64,000 nucleotides of DNA from Hydractinia symbiolongicarpus (taxonomy: Eukaryota; Cnidaria; Hydrozoa; Anthoathecata; Hydractiniidae). Each line of letters opens with the position of its first letter. Within the stretch, counting starts at the first letter, position 1. Below, one piece after another: positions 23,079 through 35,525 of this stretch. The stretch is taken from contig NC_079880.1 of NCBI RefSeq assembly GCF_029227915.1, positions 25,048,501 through 25,112,500 of the forward strand, given 5' to 3'. The position numbers were made by a program, and so were the translations under genes. The notes beneath the pieces are model-generated. The model made no database searches. It was not told the DNA's origin and worked only from the letters and a program-made list of their open reading frames with translations.

Positions 23079-25040
23079 ACAAACTTAATCAACTTACTTT
23101 AGCGCAAACCTGCTTGGTATAGTTAACGAACATTAAACTTTGTTACTATTTAAATGTTTTCTTAACCACTTAATTTACCACAATAATGAATACAACTTTA
23201 ATTTAAGTTTCTGTAAAAAAAGTTCCGCTTTAAAACACTTTTAAATTTCGGACACCAGATTAATCGTTTTTTTTCTTAATTTCAACCTTCATGAATCATC
23301 CAGAGTGTTTCAAAGATAACGGAGCAAGTGGCACACGAACCAAAATCTTCTGCTGCCACGCAATATTTCTACCTTCCGTGCTACCCATCTGATGTTATAA
23401 TGCGGTACATGAAGCAAGAATACGTTTTCTTTGCGGTGTAACATGAACTCAGGACACTCAAGGCCCTTATACTTTGATATACGTGTTCCGCCTGATCCTG
23501 GAGATAACGATGATGCAACCGTTGTCCTAGGCTACGACCTATAATTTAGTTCTACTCTCTATACACTAAAACTATCTTATGCATTATCAAAACAGCGCGA
23601 ATGCCACTATATTAGTAGAGTATGGAAATAATTCAAATTTCAAAAACTGTCTCAACACATTTGGCAACGATTGTAGATGCCTAGCCTAGAGGGTCAGCTG
23701 TTTATATAATTCTATCTCTTTTTGAAGGCGATTTTAATAAAACAGCAATTGTTGGAAATCAATATGGAATACGTTCTTACATCATTGTAAATTATTCTAC
23801 TGAAGTAAATCTTACGACGTAATGGTTTGTAACACAGCGTACCACATCTTCTCCTAATTTACCACCTAGTATAATTTTATAGCGTTTTATCAGCTAATAA
23901 ATTCACAAATACTAGATTTTAGTTAATGTATTGTCCCGTGACAAGAAGAGAAAATTTATAAATATTAAAAATTTAATCAGCAATATTGTAAGTTTCCATT
24001 GCATCACCTCTTAGCATATGCTTACAGGACTATTTTTTCGAATATGGGATTTTCCTTCACGCCAAAACATAATGTTTTTCTTGTTAACAGTGTATCAGGA
24101 AAAATAAATAAAAGTATATACAAAGATTATTGCAAACAACCATTTTTCAAAATAGCGGAAAAGAAACCCACTGTGAAAACTTCGCAGCCGATAAGTTGCG
24201 ATAGCTTTAATATTTTAGTGTTGTCAGGGAAAAACGTTTACAATGCCCAATTACAAACCAATCTGCGCAATCTACAAGTTTCAAAAAATCGGTAAAGCGC
24301 TTGCTTCAGCAAAATTTGTTTAATTTAAATATCTAGCTAAATAACCTAACTTAAAATTCTGTTTGTGAACTGTGACAGTTGAGCTGTAACAAATTCATTG
24401 TGTGTGTGTTTTTTTATATATAAAACAGTGTTTATAATTGCTACTGGGACGAACTGTAGTCTTTTTTTTAAAATATCCTGCGTAACTGCAAAAAATATGT
24501 TAACAACTTGTTTGATCTTATAGTGAAAAAAATTAGCATTTTAAAACGACGCTATAGTATACGTTGGCTATTGGCATGAATACGTTTATTTACGTTGTAT
24601 TGGTTGAGAATGCGTAAGCTGTACTTTTTACTACGAATTACTTCGTTTTATGTTCTATTTTTAAGCTGTCATCGCCATTGTCCCAAGGCTTGTCTAGAAA
24701 ATACTTAAAAAATGTACTTTTCTGAATGAGAAAGTTTATCAGCGTTTGCTTGTGTCGTTGTTGAGTTTTAACAACTAATAGTTTTAACCAAAAGAGACAT
24801 AAGAATTGATAGATTTTCGTGTAACGCTTTTGCTGACACAATTTGTGAAATTATACTTAAACCTATATCATTCAACATAATTCAGCTAGTCCGATGTCTA
24901 CAGACGAAGTAATTGGTTGTTGTCTTCATACTACGCTATTAGAGACTGATGTCTAAATGTATTTTTTTATCGTGTTTATAAACTCATTATGCGTTACAGA
25001 TGTGCTGGTGAAAAGTTAGTTCAATAAACATTGTTCTTTC
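23079..25040. other. Segment A interior, no gene seen
   Basis: 23090-23580 and 24430-24850 match C (52983-53470 and 53770-54085) and inverted B. 23600-24420 is not matched there; instead B and C carry a stretch beginning with a Helitron-like 5' motif (B 32086; C about 53765, reverse). A 98-codon frame at 23999-24295 has no recognisable feature. Confidence 0.5.
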
Positions 25041-25294
25041 TCATCGTTTACCATGAACGCAGACAAGAACACGATATGGATGCGTAAAGTGGTAGTACCC
25101 AATTTGAACTTTCCTCCATCGTGTTTCATAGTAACAGTGATTAGCTCCTGCACGTGTTTGTGGGCCTGTTGATTTCCGTCTACGCCGGTCGAGGCGAATA
25201 CGTCCTTTGTGTTTTTTCCTTCTATGCAGTGGTTGTTCATTTCACAAAGAAGAAGAAGCAGTAGTATCATCGACACACAGATCAATTTCTTCAT
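25041..25294 (-). pseudogene. Secreted cationic peptide P4, one-base frameshift in an A run
   Basis: From the ATG at 25294: signal peptide MKKLICVSM...CEMNNHCIEG, then GGA followed by six A (T6 at 25212-25217 on the + strand). P5 has seven A at the same site. After that run the frame of the signal peptide loses the family pattern, while the next frame carries a basic RRRR stretch and a complete Cys-x24-Cys block (HCYYE, Trp at +7, IG at +12/13, HF, Pro at +20, VLVC) to TGA 25041-25043. So one A has been lost, by mutation or sequencing or assembly error. Slippage decoding cannot be excluded. The signal-peptide frame itself stays open to 25016. Acceptor at 25325-25327, leader 30 bases. Confidence 0.82.
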
Positions 25295-25345
25295 TTTGAT
25301 TACTCTGTGTTATTTTATGTAAATCTAGAATAAGTAGGAAAATAC

Positions 25346-28300
25346 ATAACATGATGTGATGGCAGGGAGCACCGTATGTTAAGCGCTTAGTACAGTAAAC
25401 TGCCTTCAAGTTTGTAGGACTAGCGGTGTTATTCCGACATTATACAAGACGAGGAACTTAGCAAAGATGTTGTGCATCGAGACTTTCTTAAGAATATTTT
25501 TTTCGCAACTGGAAATGAAAGAGAAACAACTGCAGCCTGCAATTGTATATTATGATGATATTATTTAACAGTAGTTAAAACAGGCACTCTGTATTTTGTC
25601 CAAACTTTTGTTCTAGCTGGGGTATAGTCCAGAAATTTTTATGACTCTTATTTTATCCTATTATGAGAAAATTTTATTCCCGTTTTGTTTCCTTTAAATT
25701 TTCCAGCAAAATTCATTCCAGGACATATTTTTCCATAGTATGTCTTCCCGTGGAGAGAAATTCATATTTACGTGCTTAAATTCCAAGCTATTACACAGAT
25801 CTTCGCCAAATCTCAAACTTAATGTATACTTGTATCCACAGGGCAGTTCATGACAGAGGCGATTACTTTTTTATTTTTTATTATTTTATTTTTTCTAAAA
25901 GACGGCCCTTAAGCATGGGCGGTGGTTTGTCGAGAGAAAGAGTACTAGAGTCGAACATTTACATAATTCAAAGCTGAGTGCATAAATATAAATATTAAAG
26001 CAAAACCAGAACCAGCAATGAACGTATGTTTCTATTGTATATTTTACTGGTATTTTCTACCTACCTTATTAATCGACGCCTCTAATAACAAATCTCAGTG
26101 TCACGATGCAACATTCTTTAGATGACGAGACTCCGTTGAGGATGGAGGTTTATTAGTGGTGACAACACAGTAAAAATGACAGTAAAAAGCATGGATAGGA
26201 TAGAGAATTAGGGAAAATTTTACCTTTTCATATGGAATTGGATATTAAAGACAGATAGCATGCGTTTAAACAAAAGCAACAATTTTTAAAATATTGAACT
26301 TGTCTGTAATTTCAATTTTCGATCTCTAATTTAAAAGGATATGATCATAAAATACTGACCGAGTATATTTTACCCTTTGTTGCATATTCTCACACATGTG
26401 TTTTATTCAATTTAATAATGCACAAAAAATTTCAGTTACACAATCTAAAAGTTACACACATCACACAATACATTATAAGGAAAAGAACGAAGAATTTTAT
26501 GACCTACTTTTTTAGTTGACTACTTCCCAGAACACAAAATATTCAGGTAATGATGACACTTATAAGGTCTGGACTGCCTACGTTTCACAAATTAGTATAG
26601 ACATAATTTTAATTATTGCAGAATAAAATCGAAGGGGAGGGGATTAGCGGTTCCTACAATAACTTGTCTGACACAAAAACAAAAATGACAACAGTCATTT
26701 TTATAGTAAATTACGGGCCTGTAGCAACATAGAGCATAGTTGGCTATCTATGACAAAATACAACTTTTGTTGTCTAGGCAAAGCCAAATCATAGGGAGAA
26801 ACCTTTATTAATACACCTACTAAATAATTAACGTCGATAAGGAAGAGGTTTGATAAACAGCAACAAGAGATGATAAATGCTGCAAAGATGATATTGCTAT
26901 ATCTGACCTTCCGAGTTGTAATGTATGTTGCTACTGTCAAATGATGATAATATACCGGGTTTGTAATGTTTAACTATATTAAGATTTACACATTTTAAAC
27001 TTGGCAATGTTTACAGCACAGTTTGGTCCTTTTTTTCTACATATAACCTTCCAAGTGTTAATGTATACCGCCACTGTAAAATTATGGTGATTCACAGGAC
27101 TGGAAAAGTTTTTCGAGATGAGGATAAAACATGTAATATGCCCCAAAGTACCTAGAATTCAGCTGGAATAAAACAAACAGGGAAATATAATATGTTAAAA
27201 AATGCTGGCCAGGAACTAACAGTAACTGATGTTCCGTCTTAGAAATTAATTCAAAAACTTCTAAAGAAAAGACTAATTTTTGCTGGATTTTTTTATAGTG
27301 CATATAGGAAATGGCAATTAAAACAAAAAATTAGATGGTTACTATCTGCATTGTCACGAGTCCGTAAACATCTGAAAGATTTAATATGTATATTACATGT
27401 ATTTGAAAAAGGCTAAAATTAACATTGGGTGGATTTCTAACAGCTGCAATTGTTGACAAAAAAAGATCGGCGCATGACCGTGTTTCAGCTATTTTTATAT
27501 TTAGGTATATACAATTTGAACTTCTCAATGCTCACAAGAAACTTTGTAATTAAGTCATTTGGTTAAATCTGATTTTTTAAAGTATGCCAAGTGTTGCTGA
27601 TGTCAGCATGTCTTTTTTCTCGATATTATTGCACCACGCAGGACCTGATATTTGAGTTTGTTTAATAACACAACGAGCGCATTCCAGATGCTGCCTAACA
27701 AACCTGCGCATATGCAAAAGTTGAATTTCGTTAGACTCCAAACTGCAGAATGTTGGCAAGTTGATAAGTCTGGCCAACTCTTAAAAACTGCCCTTGCATG
27801 AAATTTTTCGCATTGATTGTAGCTACCCTCACACAAACGTAATGAAAGATAAAGTATATAGTAATATAGATATTCGGCCAATACAAAATATTGAAAAGCA
27901 GGAGAAATGGTAAAAGCCAAGGTGAAGTTTCATTATGCTGTTTTTAGGGTTTTTTTATTTCTTTTAAATAAAAATCATGGTAACTCATAAAATACATGTC
28001 GGTATAACTGCTGAAAATATCTAATCAAAACACGATGCTCTCAATGCTATGTTTTAAAGAGACCTAAAATGGCCAAGACTGTGTTTTATGTATAACACTA
28101 ATTATGAAATAATATAAACTGTGTATATCTATTAACGAGTTCTTACTTATTCACATAAAAGCACGAAAGTGACATTTTATATATCTGCTGGGTCGTTTTT
28201 TGTAGTTGGCCCAAAAATACGACCTTTATAAAGAATTCTGCTTTTTGGGAATACTGCTCAGTCAATTATAGATCATTTGAAATATCGACCAATCAAATAT

Positions 28301-29203
28301 GGCTTAGTAGATTTTCATAAAGCTTTGTTGTAAAAGATGGCGTTGACAAAGTTTAATGTCTTTGTCACTTTACGAAAACAAAAAAGTAGTCCCTTTTCTA
28401 AATTAAAGGCTTATTTCTAAAGCCTTGCATAGCTTTTATAGAGGCTCGATTCATGCCTTTTGGCACTATTACCTTTTTACCATTTTATTTGCCATCCAAT
28501 ATGCATTTCATGCTTGGACTAGCTAGACATTGGCGCAAATGCATAAATTATATTTTTCACATAATTAGTACATGCATATATGTGACAATTGGTTAAATAA
28601 CTCTGCTGTACCCGGACCTTGTACGCGTTGCATCATCATACAAAAAACAAATATGTAACGCTACATGTTCTGGCTTGAGAAATAGGCTTTTATTTTTACC
28701 CAAAAGCATAAAAGTTCCAAAAGCATAAAAATTTCGTTTGATAAAAAAACATTAATAACCTCTGTAAGCTTTACACTTTCATTGCAAACGGAAACGTATT
28801 TGCAATATATCTATGTATAACAAGGAAGTAAACCTTCCGCCATACCATGATCGATATCACTCCAAATACATACTTTTTAAAACATAAATCTGTTCAGTGA
28901 CTTAAACCCTACCATTATTCTTTACATCTAAATATTTTCTCCCAAGAACTGCTTTATGATGCATGAAAAAAGTTTCCTCTCAGTAATATAGCATTACACA
29001 GCCATATGTTTTTTAGAATTTATTTATGTTAAGAATAGAGTCAATTGTGTAAATTTTGACAATGATCATCATTGTGGATTGTTAGACGTAATACTACGTT
29101 TGTCCATTTGGTTTACGCTTCTACAGGTTAAAGTTTTCGCAACGTGCTACTTGTACAGTATTGACCAGCTGGTTGTTCCACAATTTATTTCTTCAGTGGT
29201 TAA
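25346..29203. other. Segment A interior, no gene seen
   Basis: Several antisense frames of 60-105 codons (26701-26940, 27082-27303, 27577-27920) lie here. The DNA at 27577-27920 matches C at about 55189-55500, but the frames do not stay open in the same register, so I do not call them genes. The stretch 28080-29090 is absent from C. Confidence 0.45.
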
Positions 29204-29843
29204 CCCTATTCGGTCCGGGGGGGGCGCGGATTTCGCCCCTCCTGACGGTTTTTTTTAATAACTCCTGATTGCTTTCTTATATGGCTATGATACTTACTGA
29301 GTTTTAACATCTATCTATTAGACACCTGCATGCTAAATTTTTAGGTCCCATATCTTTCAGAGGCTTTGATATTGGCCATTACTCAAAACTACCCCTAAAA
29401 TGTCTATGAAATCCTTATAATGGGGAAAATATAATAACTCCAGTTAGGAATATCCTTAGAACTTGAAACTTGCAACACAACTTTGTTTCATCAAGAAGAA
29501 TCATTTTGAATAATTTTGACACGTGACTAATCCGATTTCCCGACTTTGTCGGATTTTACCTGAAAATCGGAAAAACGGATTTTCGGGCATTTTTTGGCAA
29601 TTTTTTATCCGATCCATATAAAAACCGGAAGATACGTTAAAAAAATTTTATTTAGCTTTCAGAAACTTCAAACAGAATGTAAAAATTTGCTCTAGAACAA
29701 AAGTAATTATATTTTAAGCAGATAGTGGCATTTTTAACAATTTTCAAGCTTCTGATGACGTCACAGAAAATGGAATGCGGAATCCGCTCCCCCCCCCCCC
29801 CCCCCGGTCATAGTATGTTCGAAAACCCCCGGACCGAATAGGG
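29204..29843. mobile_element. piggyBac-type MITE, full length (640 bp)
   Basis: The ends are inverted repeats: CCCTATTCGGTCCGGGG at 29204 and CCCCGGACCGAATAGGG ending at 29843. Left flank TTAA (29200-29203), right flank TTGA (29844-29847), one change from a TTAA duplication. It has no coding capacity, so it would need a piggyBac transposase from elsewhere. C has the matching unoccupied site at about 55945. A poly-C tract (about 29789-29805) near the right end and a TGACGTCA at 29756-29763 are shared with the copy at 1-548. Confidence 0.87.
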
Positions 29844-30086
29844 TTGATAGTATAAATAATTACCAACAGTATTGGTAAAAGACATAGAAATTAAAACGCT
29901 ATTTTTTAATAATGCGTACTCTAAATTTATTTTATAAATTGACAGTTGGACTTCAAAATCATATTTATTTTTGCAACAAAATTAAATATCAAGCTACTCA
30001 AATTTGTGTTTACAACATAAGGGTATAACACTTATAACACACTATACCACAGTGCGAACATATTTCTAATATAGTGTCTTATGTAG

Positions 30087-30314
30087 TTAGACGCAAACAC
30101 GAACGTGTCTGGGACTTCGAAAATGGTAATGGCCATATGAAATCACCTCCCACTGTATCTCATAGTAACAATGTAGCGGTGTTTGGGCAACTCTAAGTCT
30201 CCTTTGATGGCGTCGACGCTTGGGTTTGATCTGTTTTTTTCCCTCTGCGCAATGGTTGTTCATTTCACAAAGAAGAAGACAGATCAACAGCAAAACACAT
30301 ATCGACTTCTTCAT
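30087..30314 (-). CDS. Secreted cationic peptide P5, open
   Basis: 75 codons from the ATG at 30314 (MKKSICVLL); an in-frame ATG 11 codons upstream is ignored because it would mask the signal peptide and is not shared by the other subfamily members. Signal peptide to about residue 24 (CEMNNHCAEG), then a Lys/Arg-rich tract (26-41), then Cys49-x24-Cys74 with CYYE, Trp at +7, YG at +12/13, HYHF, Pro at +20 and VRVC. Seven A at the linker start keep the frame that P4 has lost. P8 at 56189 is its near-identical counterpart in C, differing mostly in the basic tract. Likely secreted; target and activity unknown. Confidence 0.85.
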   Translation of the reverse strand: MKKSICVLLLICLLLCEMNNHCAEGKKQIKPKRRRHQRRLRVAQTPLHCYYEIQWEVISYGHYHFRSPRHVRVCV

Positions 30315-30353
30315 TTTGATAGACCTATATGGTTCAGATTGTGTCATGTAAAT

Positions 30354-30373
30354 CTAAAATGAAAAGTAAAAAC
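30354..30373 (-). promoter_or_regulatory. Conserved splice acceptor before P5
   Basis: On the minus strand the tract reads GTTTTTACTTTTCATTTTAG, a clean polypyrimidine tract plus TAG, 39 bases before the ATG. Equivalent tracts precede P1 (2971), P2 (17008), P3 (22871), P4 (25325), P6 (about 33025), P7 (39183-39209) and P8 (56450). Conservation across copies whose coding parts have drifted apart suggests a functional 3' splice site, either of a 5' UTR intron or for a trans-spliced leader. Confidence 0.6.
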
Positions 30374-31799
30374 GTCTCTACTAATAAGAAACGTCGTGGA
30401 GATAGCTAGTATCGGATGTTTGTTGATTATGCAATAATACCCTTAGTAATAGGATAAGAATACGAATATGATAGTAATGAAAATAGTATGCTGGCACTCG
30501 ATTGAGTAAGACACCAACTTTTTACAACTAACTATTTTCTATTTAGCGATATTTAATACACATAAGGCGTAAGTAGTTTAAACAATAAGAAAAAATTTGG
30601 CGCCATATCCGCTCAACTTTTCTTCATACTGTTAAGTTGAAAAGTAGTTCGACAATGAACATCGTTATTTAACAACATTCACGAAGAAGTTTATACTTGC
30701 CTACCTTTGCGGTTGTTGACTTTTACATCATACCTGAACTAACAGACAATGCCAAACTTTATAGGATTTTTATGTTAACATCCCACGGAAGTATTATACG
30801 GTTAAGCTAATTTTAAATGCAGGTTACCATAAGACAAAATCCCCTAAGAGTAAAACTGAAGGATATGGGATTTACACTTAGCAAAAACTTTTATTGTTTT
30901 CTAATTATTTGAGAAAATATGTCAATGTCTATTTTATAAATTCATTACCCTTGTACGTGGTGTATTATTGGTTACCGATGTCAACATAAGACTTTATTTG
31001 AAACTACAAAACAATACACTTCCTTCGTGTTATGTTTTTAGTTATTGTGAATATAGAGGTTGATAAGGAAGTGGATAAATAAACAGCAACAACTAAAAAA
31101 CGACCTTTTTTGTCTGTGAGCATAAGATGATAGCTGAGGGTAGTGATGGGTGAAAATTCCATAAAGATATACCATGTCAAATTTTGAGAGGAATTCTTAT
31201 CTGCACCATAGTCAGCCATCCGTACAGACTGTGGACCACCGGAAATACTCGATTAAGCCTTCTCCTTCTAACAAGTCTACTTAAGCCTAAGTCAGCTACC
31301 CTTTGGTAGTCGTATTTATTCCAATTCATTTGTTATATTATTTGTATTTAGGGTTGTGGCTATGTAGCCACCGTTTTAACTACCTGTGACTATAACGTGA
31401 AAGTAACCAAATACAGTTTGGTTACAACAAAATTCTTAATAATTGTTGTGCTACATGCAGCACCACTTATTTCTGTTACGAAAACTTATTCCGCAAAATA
31501 AAATTGCTGAGTAATTTTTCTTTTAGCATTTTCATTGAATGTCCTACAACAAAAGCAACAACACCGACAACCGTTACATAAAGATATTGTAATGGAACCT
31601 CTAACACATTTTGCAGCCACTATACAGAGAAAATATACATCACTCCGAGAAATAGTAGTGAGTTTTACTTAAAACCAACTTTGAATTACTCTCAAATCTC
31701 TCAAGAGTGATAAACTTTGCACCGTACAGGTGGAGATGCATAAATGGTGCGCGTAGCCGCGAAAGCTTCTACTTTATGTCATTTCATAATACCTGACAA
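30374..31799. other. Upstream of P5; no gene seen
   Basis: 30374-31220 matches C 56470-57370 in order. 31320-31520 carries a stretch resembling the non-autonomous Helitron interior (around 'cagtttggttacaacaaaattctta'). Short antisense frames at 31004-31219 and 57128-57370 share a tail ending RRKCIVL/RRRCIVL, but their beginnings differ, so I do not annotate them. Confidence 0.45.
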
Positions 31800-32085
31800 G
31801 CATATCCATTTTAATATTGTCAAAACAAGCCTTGTGACAATGGCGTGGATAGCTTGAAAATAAATCACACAGAAAAATACAGCCTACGCCTTTTCAACCA
31901 TTGCAGCGTAAACAACATGTTCATGCCAATAGCCAGTGTGTACTATAGACTCCTTCTAAAATGATAATCGATCAAACAAGTTTTTAAACTTGTTTTGTAC
32001 AGCTCCAATTCTAGACGTAGAATATTGTTAAAAAGGACCATATTTATAAGTTTGTCCCAGCAATTATATCAATTATAAGCACTGT

Positions 32086-32460
32086 CTCTTTAATAATAAG
32101 CGTCGTCTGTCTGTGTGTCCGCGAACGCAGCGTCCCGGAAACACAAAATTTTTGAAATTGCGCACGAATCTCAAATGCGATGTATTTTTATCCATTTTGT
32201 TGCGACGGGTAAATTCAAAGAGTGCAACAAAGTGAGGTTGTGGTAAACTTTTGGTGCTTTTGTCGTTTAATTTTTATAAACGAAAGTTCTTCGGTAGCAA
32301 ACAATTTTGTACCGTTTTACTGAGTTGTTGACAACCGCCTTCATTAATCATACGGCCACAAAAACTGCTAATATGGTGACGTTCGCGCTGTTTTTGTATT
32401 GAAGAGGATTATTTTAGTGTATAGAGAACAGAAATAAACTATAGGCTGTAGACTACGTTG
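32086..32460 (+). repeat. Helitron-like 5' end stretch in B, no coding
   Basis: TCTCTTTAATAATAAGCGTCG at 32086 fits the TC-start motif of the other Helitron-family elements here, followed by 'gtctgtctgtgtgtccgcg'. The same stretch lies inverted in C (53765 downward). A matching 3' hairpin was not found, so this may be a 5' fragment. It is absent from A. Confidence 0.5.
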
Positions 32461-32878
32461 CATCATTGTTATCTCCAGGCTCAGGTGGAACACGTACATC
32501 AAAATATAAGGGCCTTGAGTATCTCGTGTTCATGTTATGCCGCAAAAAAAGTATTCCTGTTTAACGTACATCATATAACATCAGATGGGTAGCACGAAGG
32601 TAAACATACGCGTTGCAAGCAAAAGATTTTGGTACATGTGTCACTTGTTCCATCATCTTTGTAACACTCTGGATGATTTATAAAGGTTGAAATTCGGGAA
32701 AAATTGATAAATCTGGTGTCGGAAAATTAAAAGAGGAACTTTTTGTGCAGAAAGTTAAATTAAAGTTGTATTCATTATTGTGTTAAATTAAGCGGTTAAG
32801 ACAACATTTAAATAGTAACAAAGTTCAATGTTTGTTAACTATACCAAGCAGTTTTGCCCTAAAGTAAGTTGATTAAGT

Positions 32879-33005
<127 letters not shown>

Positions 33006-33035
33006 ATAACATATTTGTATTTTAGACTCCTTTAA

Positions 33036-35520
33036 CCTTTCGATAACGACGGGGCTTCAGGGTCCCATAATGTTTTTATAAGTCCCCAGTCCACTGTTTT
33101 AAAAATTAGCAGCTACAGCTGTCGGGACTCCGTAGTCACTTTATTCTTAAATGTACTGAAATGATAAACATTAGTAGCCTATATGAAAATTCGAATTTTA
33201 AGCGCATTTATTATGAAATGATTGTTGCTGGCAGGCATGTTGAATACATGCCATTTTTATTCAACATTGTGTTTTTCCTGCAAATATGTGGGGCTTCAGA
33301 ATTTTTCTGGAGATTCAGGTACCTATATTGTGGCTTTTGGTAGTTGTTTGATGTAGCTTCTCAGAAACATTTGCACTGATATTAGCAAAAGTTTACAAGG
33401 CCCTTCAGGTTCCCACATGACATTTAGGTTCATTTTTTTCTATTAAATGTTTTTTTTATTTATGTAGCAAAACGACTGCTAATCTAATATTGTTAAATAC
33501 CACTATATTCTCTATTTACATCCTTTGATGATTGAATTTTTTTAGTGAATAAGTATTATAAAAAAATGCCTTTTGCAAAGAAAGCATGTACTGCTAGTCC
33601 CATTGACAATGCCTTTGATGCTGATGAAGAATCAGAAATAGAGGAAAGTGATGTTTCTTTCTAAGTTGAAAACACTGTGAATACAGCTGCGTTAGAAAAG
33701 AGTACTGATTAAGAACTTATTGAAGAAGAATCTTCATCAGAATACGAAATCGAATGATAATCGCAAAACGAATCAGATCGATCTAATGACTTGGACAACA
33801 GTAATCAAGAAGTAGATGAAAGCAGCACATCTCAGTTGATTGATTCTCAAGGTATTCAGCAACATCAACCAGTACCATTCAATGTAAATCAAGATAGATC
33901 ATGTATATTGTGGACACTACTTCCAACCTTCCCTATTGCAGACCGTTATGCTGATTGTTTGAATGAAGGGGATGGTTTTCTGCAAATTATCGATTCTGAA
34001 ATAAGAGAATATATTAATTACTAAACAAACTTGTTTATCACTCCAAGACATCGTAGAATTTCACCTGTTACTAAGCAAGAGCTAGTTTTATTTCTTGGAA
34101 TAAACATTTTGATGGGCCACCACAGTTTACTTTTCAAAAATTTATACCGAAACAACAGTCATGATGTGAATATTCCCATTGTATATAGCTAAATGCCTAG
34201 AAACCGATTCTTCCAAATACTATCCAATCTTCACGTGAATGATAACACAACCATACCAGAAGACAACAAGGATAAAGTGTTTAAAATTAAACTATTTGTT
34301 GATGGTTTGAATAAAACTTTTGCAAAACTTTACAACGTGAATAAAACCATAAGTATTGACGAGAGCATGATACTGTTCCAGGGTCAGTCAAGCCTATAAC
34401 AATACAACCCAATGAAACCTACTAAACGTGGGTATAAGTTATGGGCTAGAGCTGATAATGGTGGTTACATATCTAAGTTTAGCATTTACCAATGCAAAAT
34501 TTGTGAAACTGATGATGTAGATGCTCCAGATTTTTTTCGCTTAGGTGAAAAAATCGTACTTTACTTAACTAGTGACTTATCAAAGAAAAATCACAAAATA
34601 TGTATTGATAACTATTACACATCAGTACCCCTTTTTGAGCATTTGTTGCTTCATGGTATTTCTTGTTGTAGTACTATTCGTACCAACGGTAAATACTTAC
34701 CAACGGATCTCAAATCAGATAAACAACTTGAGCGAGGAGATACTGACTACCGTGTATCAAGACAAAGCATTGTTTTTTACAAGTGGAAAAATGATAAATC
34801 CATTCACATGGTTTCCAATTTCCATGGAACCGAACTAGGTACTCAAAAAGACGGAACCAGAATCTTCACATGTTCATAATTAATAGTCTGCTACAACGAA
34901 AATATGGGTGGTGTTGAGAAAGCCGAATTTTACTGTGCACTCTATGGAATTGACCGGAAAAGTGTCGAGTGGTGGTATCGAACTTTCTTTGTCCTTATTG
35001 ACAGAACAATAACCAATGTGTACATTGCATTTTCAAAAGTCGCAGGTGTAAAAGAAGCAAGCTTGCTTTTTCGACGCAATGTGATACTTGCTCTTCTTAC
35101 ATTAGGAAAACTAACGCAGTTTGGGGGTCCTTGTCTGCAAATTCACCACCCCTCCTTTCAAGGAAAAGGAGAAAAAATGTTTTCAACACCTCACACTGTT
35201 AGGAAGCAAAATTTAGGAGTTCACTGACCAGAGTTTAGAGACAAAAGAGCAAGGTGCGAGGTTTGTTCCTGCAACAAATTTGAAGCAAGGCCTTATAGCT
35301 TTTGTAGCTGTTGTAAAGTATACCTATGCATTCAAAGAAACAAAAACTGTTTTGCAAAAGCTTTTTTTCCATCCTGAAAATTCTGTCTCAACCTGAGAGA
35401 CCAACTATTGTTTCCATGACAACAATAAATTCTTGTAAAAAATATTTAGACCTATTTTGTTGTATTTGTCCTAACGATAACGAATAGAAAGAAGTATGCA
35501 TGATTTTTTACTTTAAAAGG
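33036..35520 (+). mobile_element. piggyBac element, full length but dead (2.49 kb)
   Basis: It is flanked by TTAA on both sides (33032-33035 and 35521-35524), with short inverted termini CCTTT.../...AAAGG. It encodes one transposase frame (33566-35377). The insertion lies between the splice acceptor of P6 ('tattttag', about 33027) and its ATG (35526); A preserves the unoccupied site as TCAA at about 22860-22863. The right arm C holds the 5' part of the same insertion, so it predates the B/C duplication. Confidence 0.9.
33566..35377 (+). pseudogene. piggyBac transposase, nine in-frame stops, no frameshift
   Basis: One register of 604 codons runs from MPFAKKA to a TGA at 35375. Seven TAA and two TGA codons interrupt it (including 34022, 34190, 34397, 34877, 35225), yet no frameshift is needed anywhere. 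Visible family parts: an acidic N-terminus (ADEESEIEESD), MPRNRFFQILSNLHVND, SIDESMI followed by KPTKRGYKLWARAD, ICIDNYYTS, YNENMGGVEKAE, and a C-terminal Cys-rich zinc-binding region (CEVCSC...CSCCKVYLC). Length is normal for piggyBac. The right-arm copy has the same stops before MPRNRF and after QGQSSL, so inactivation came before duplication. Confidence 0.88.
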
Positions 35521-35525
35521 TTAAA

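Larger units (their letters stand above)
20846..31220. repeat. Segment A: direct duplicate of segment C
   Basis: Blocks in the same order and orientation as C: 21180-22140 with 50150-50700; 22860-24850 with 52880-54085 (C also carries a piggyBac piece); 26550-28080 with 54650-55710; 29100-29203 plus 29844-31220 with 55840-57370. B (31.8-46.8 kb) carries the first two blocks inverted. A has P4 and about 1 kb at 28.08-29.09 kb that C lacks. Divergence is higher than between B and C, so A split off first. Confidence 0.8.

Noticed and set aside
22856-23092. 78-codon antisense frame made almost entirely of valine
   Set aside because: It is the translation of the ACA/GTT microsatellite; no coding signal beyond the repeat.
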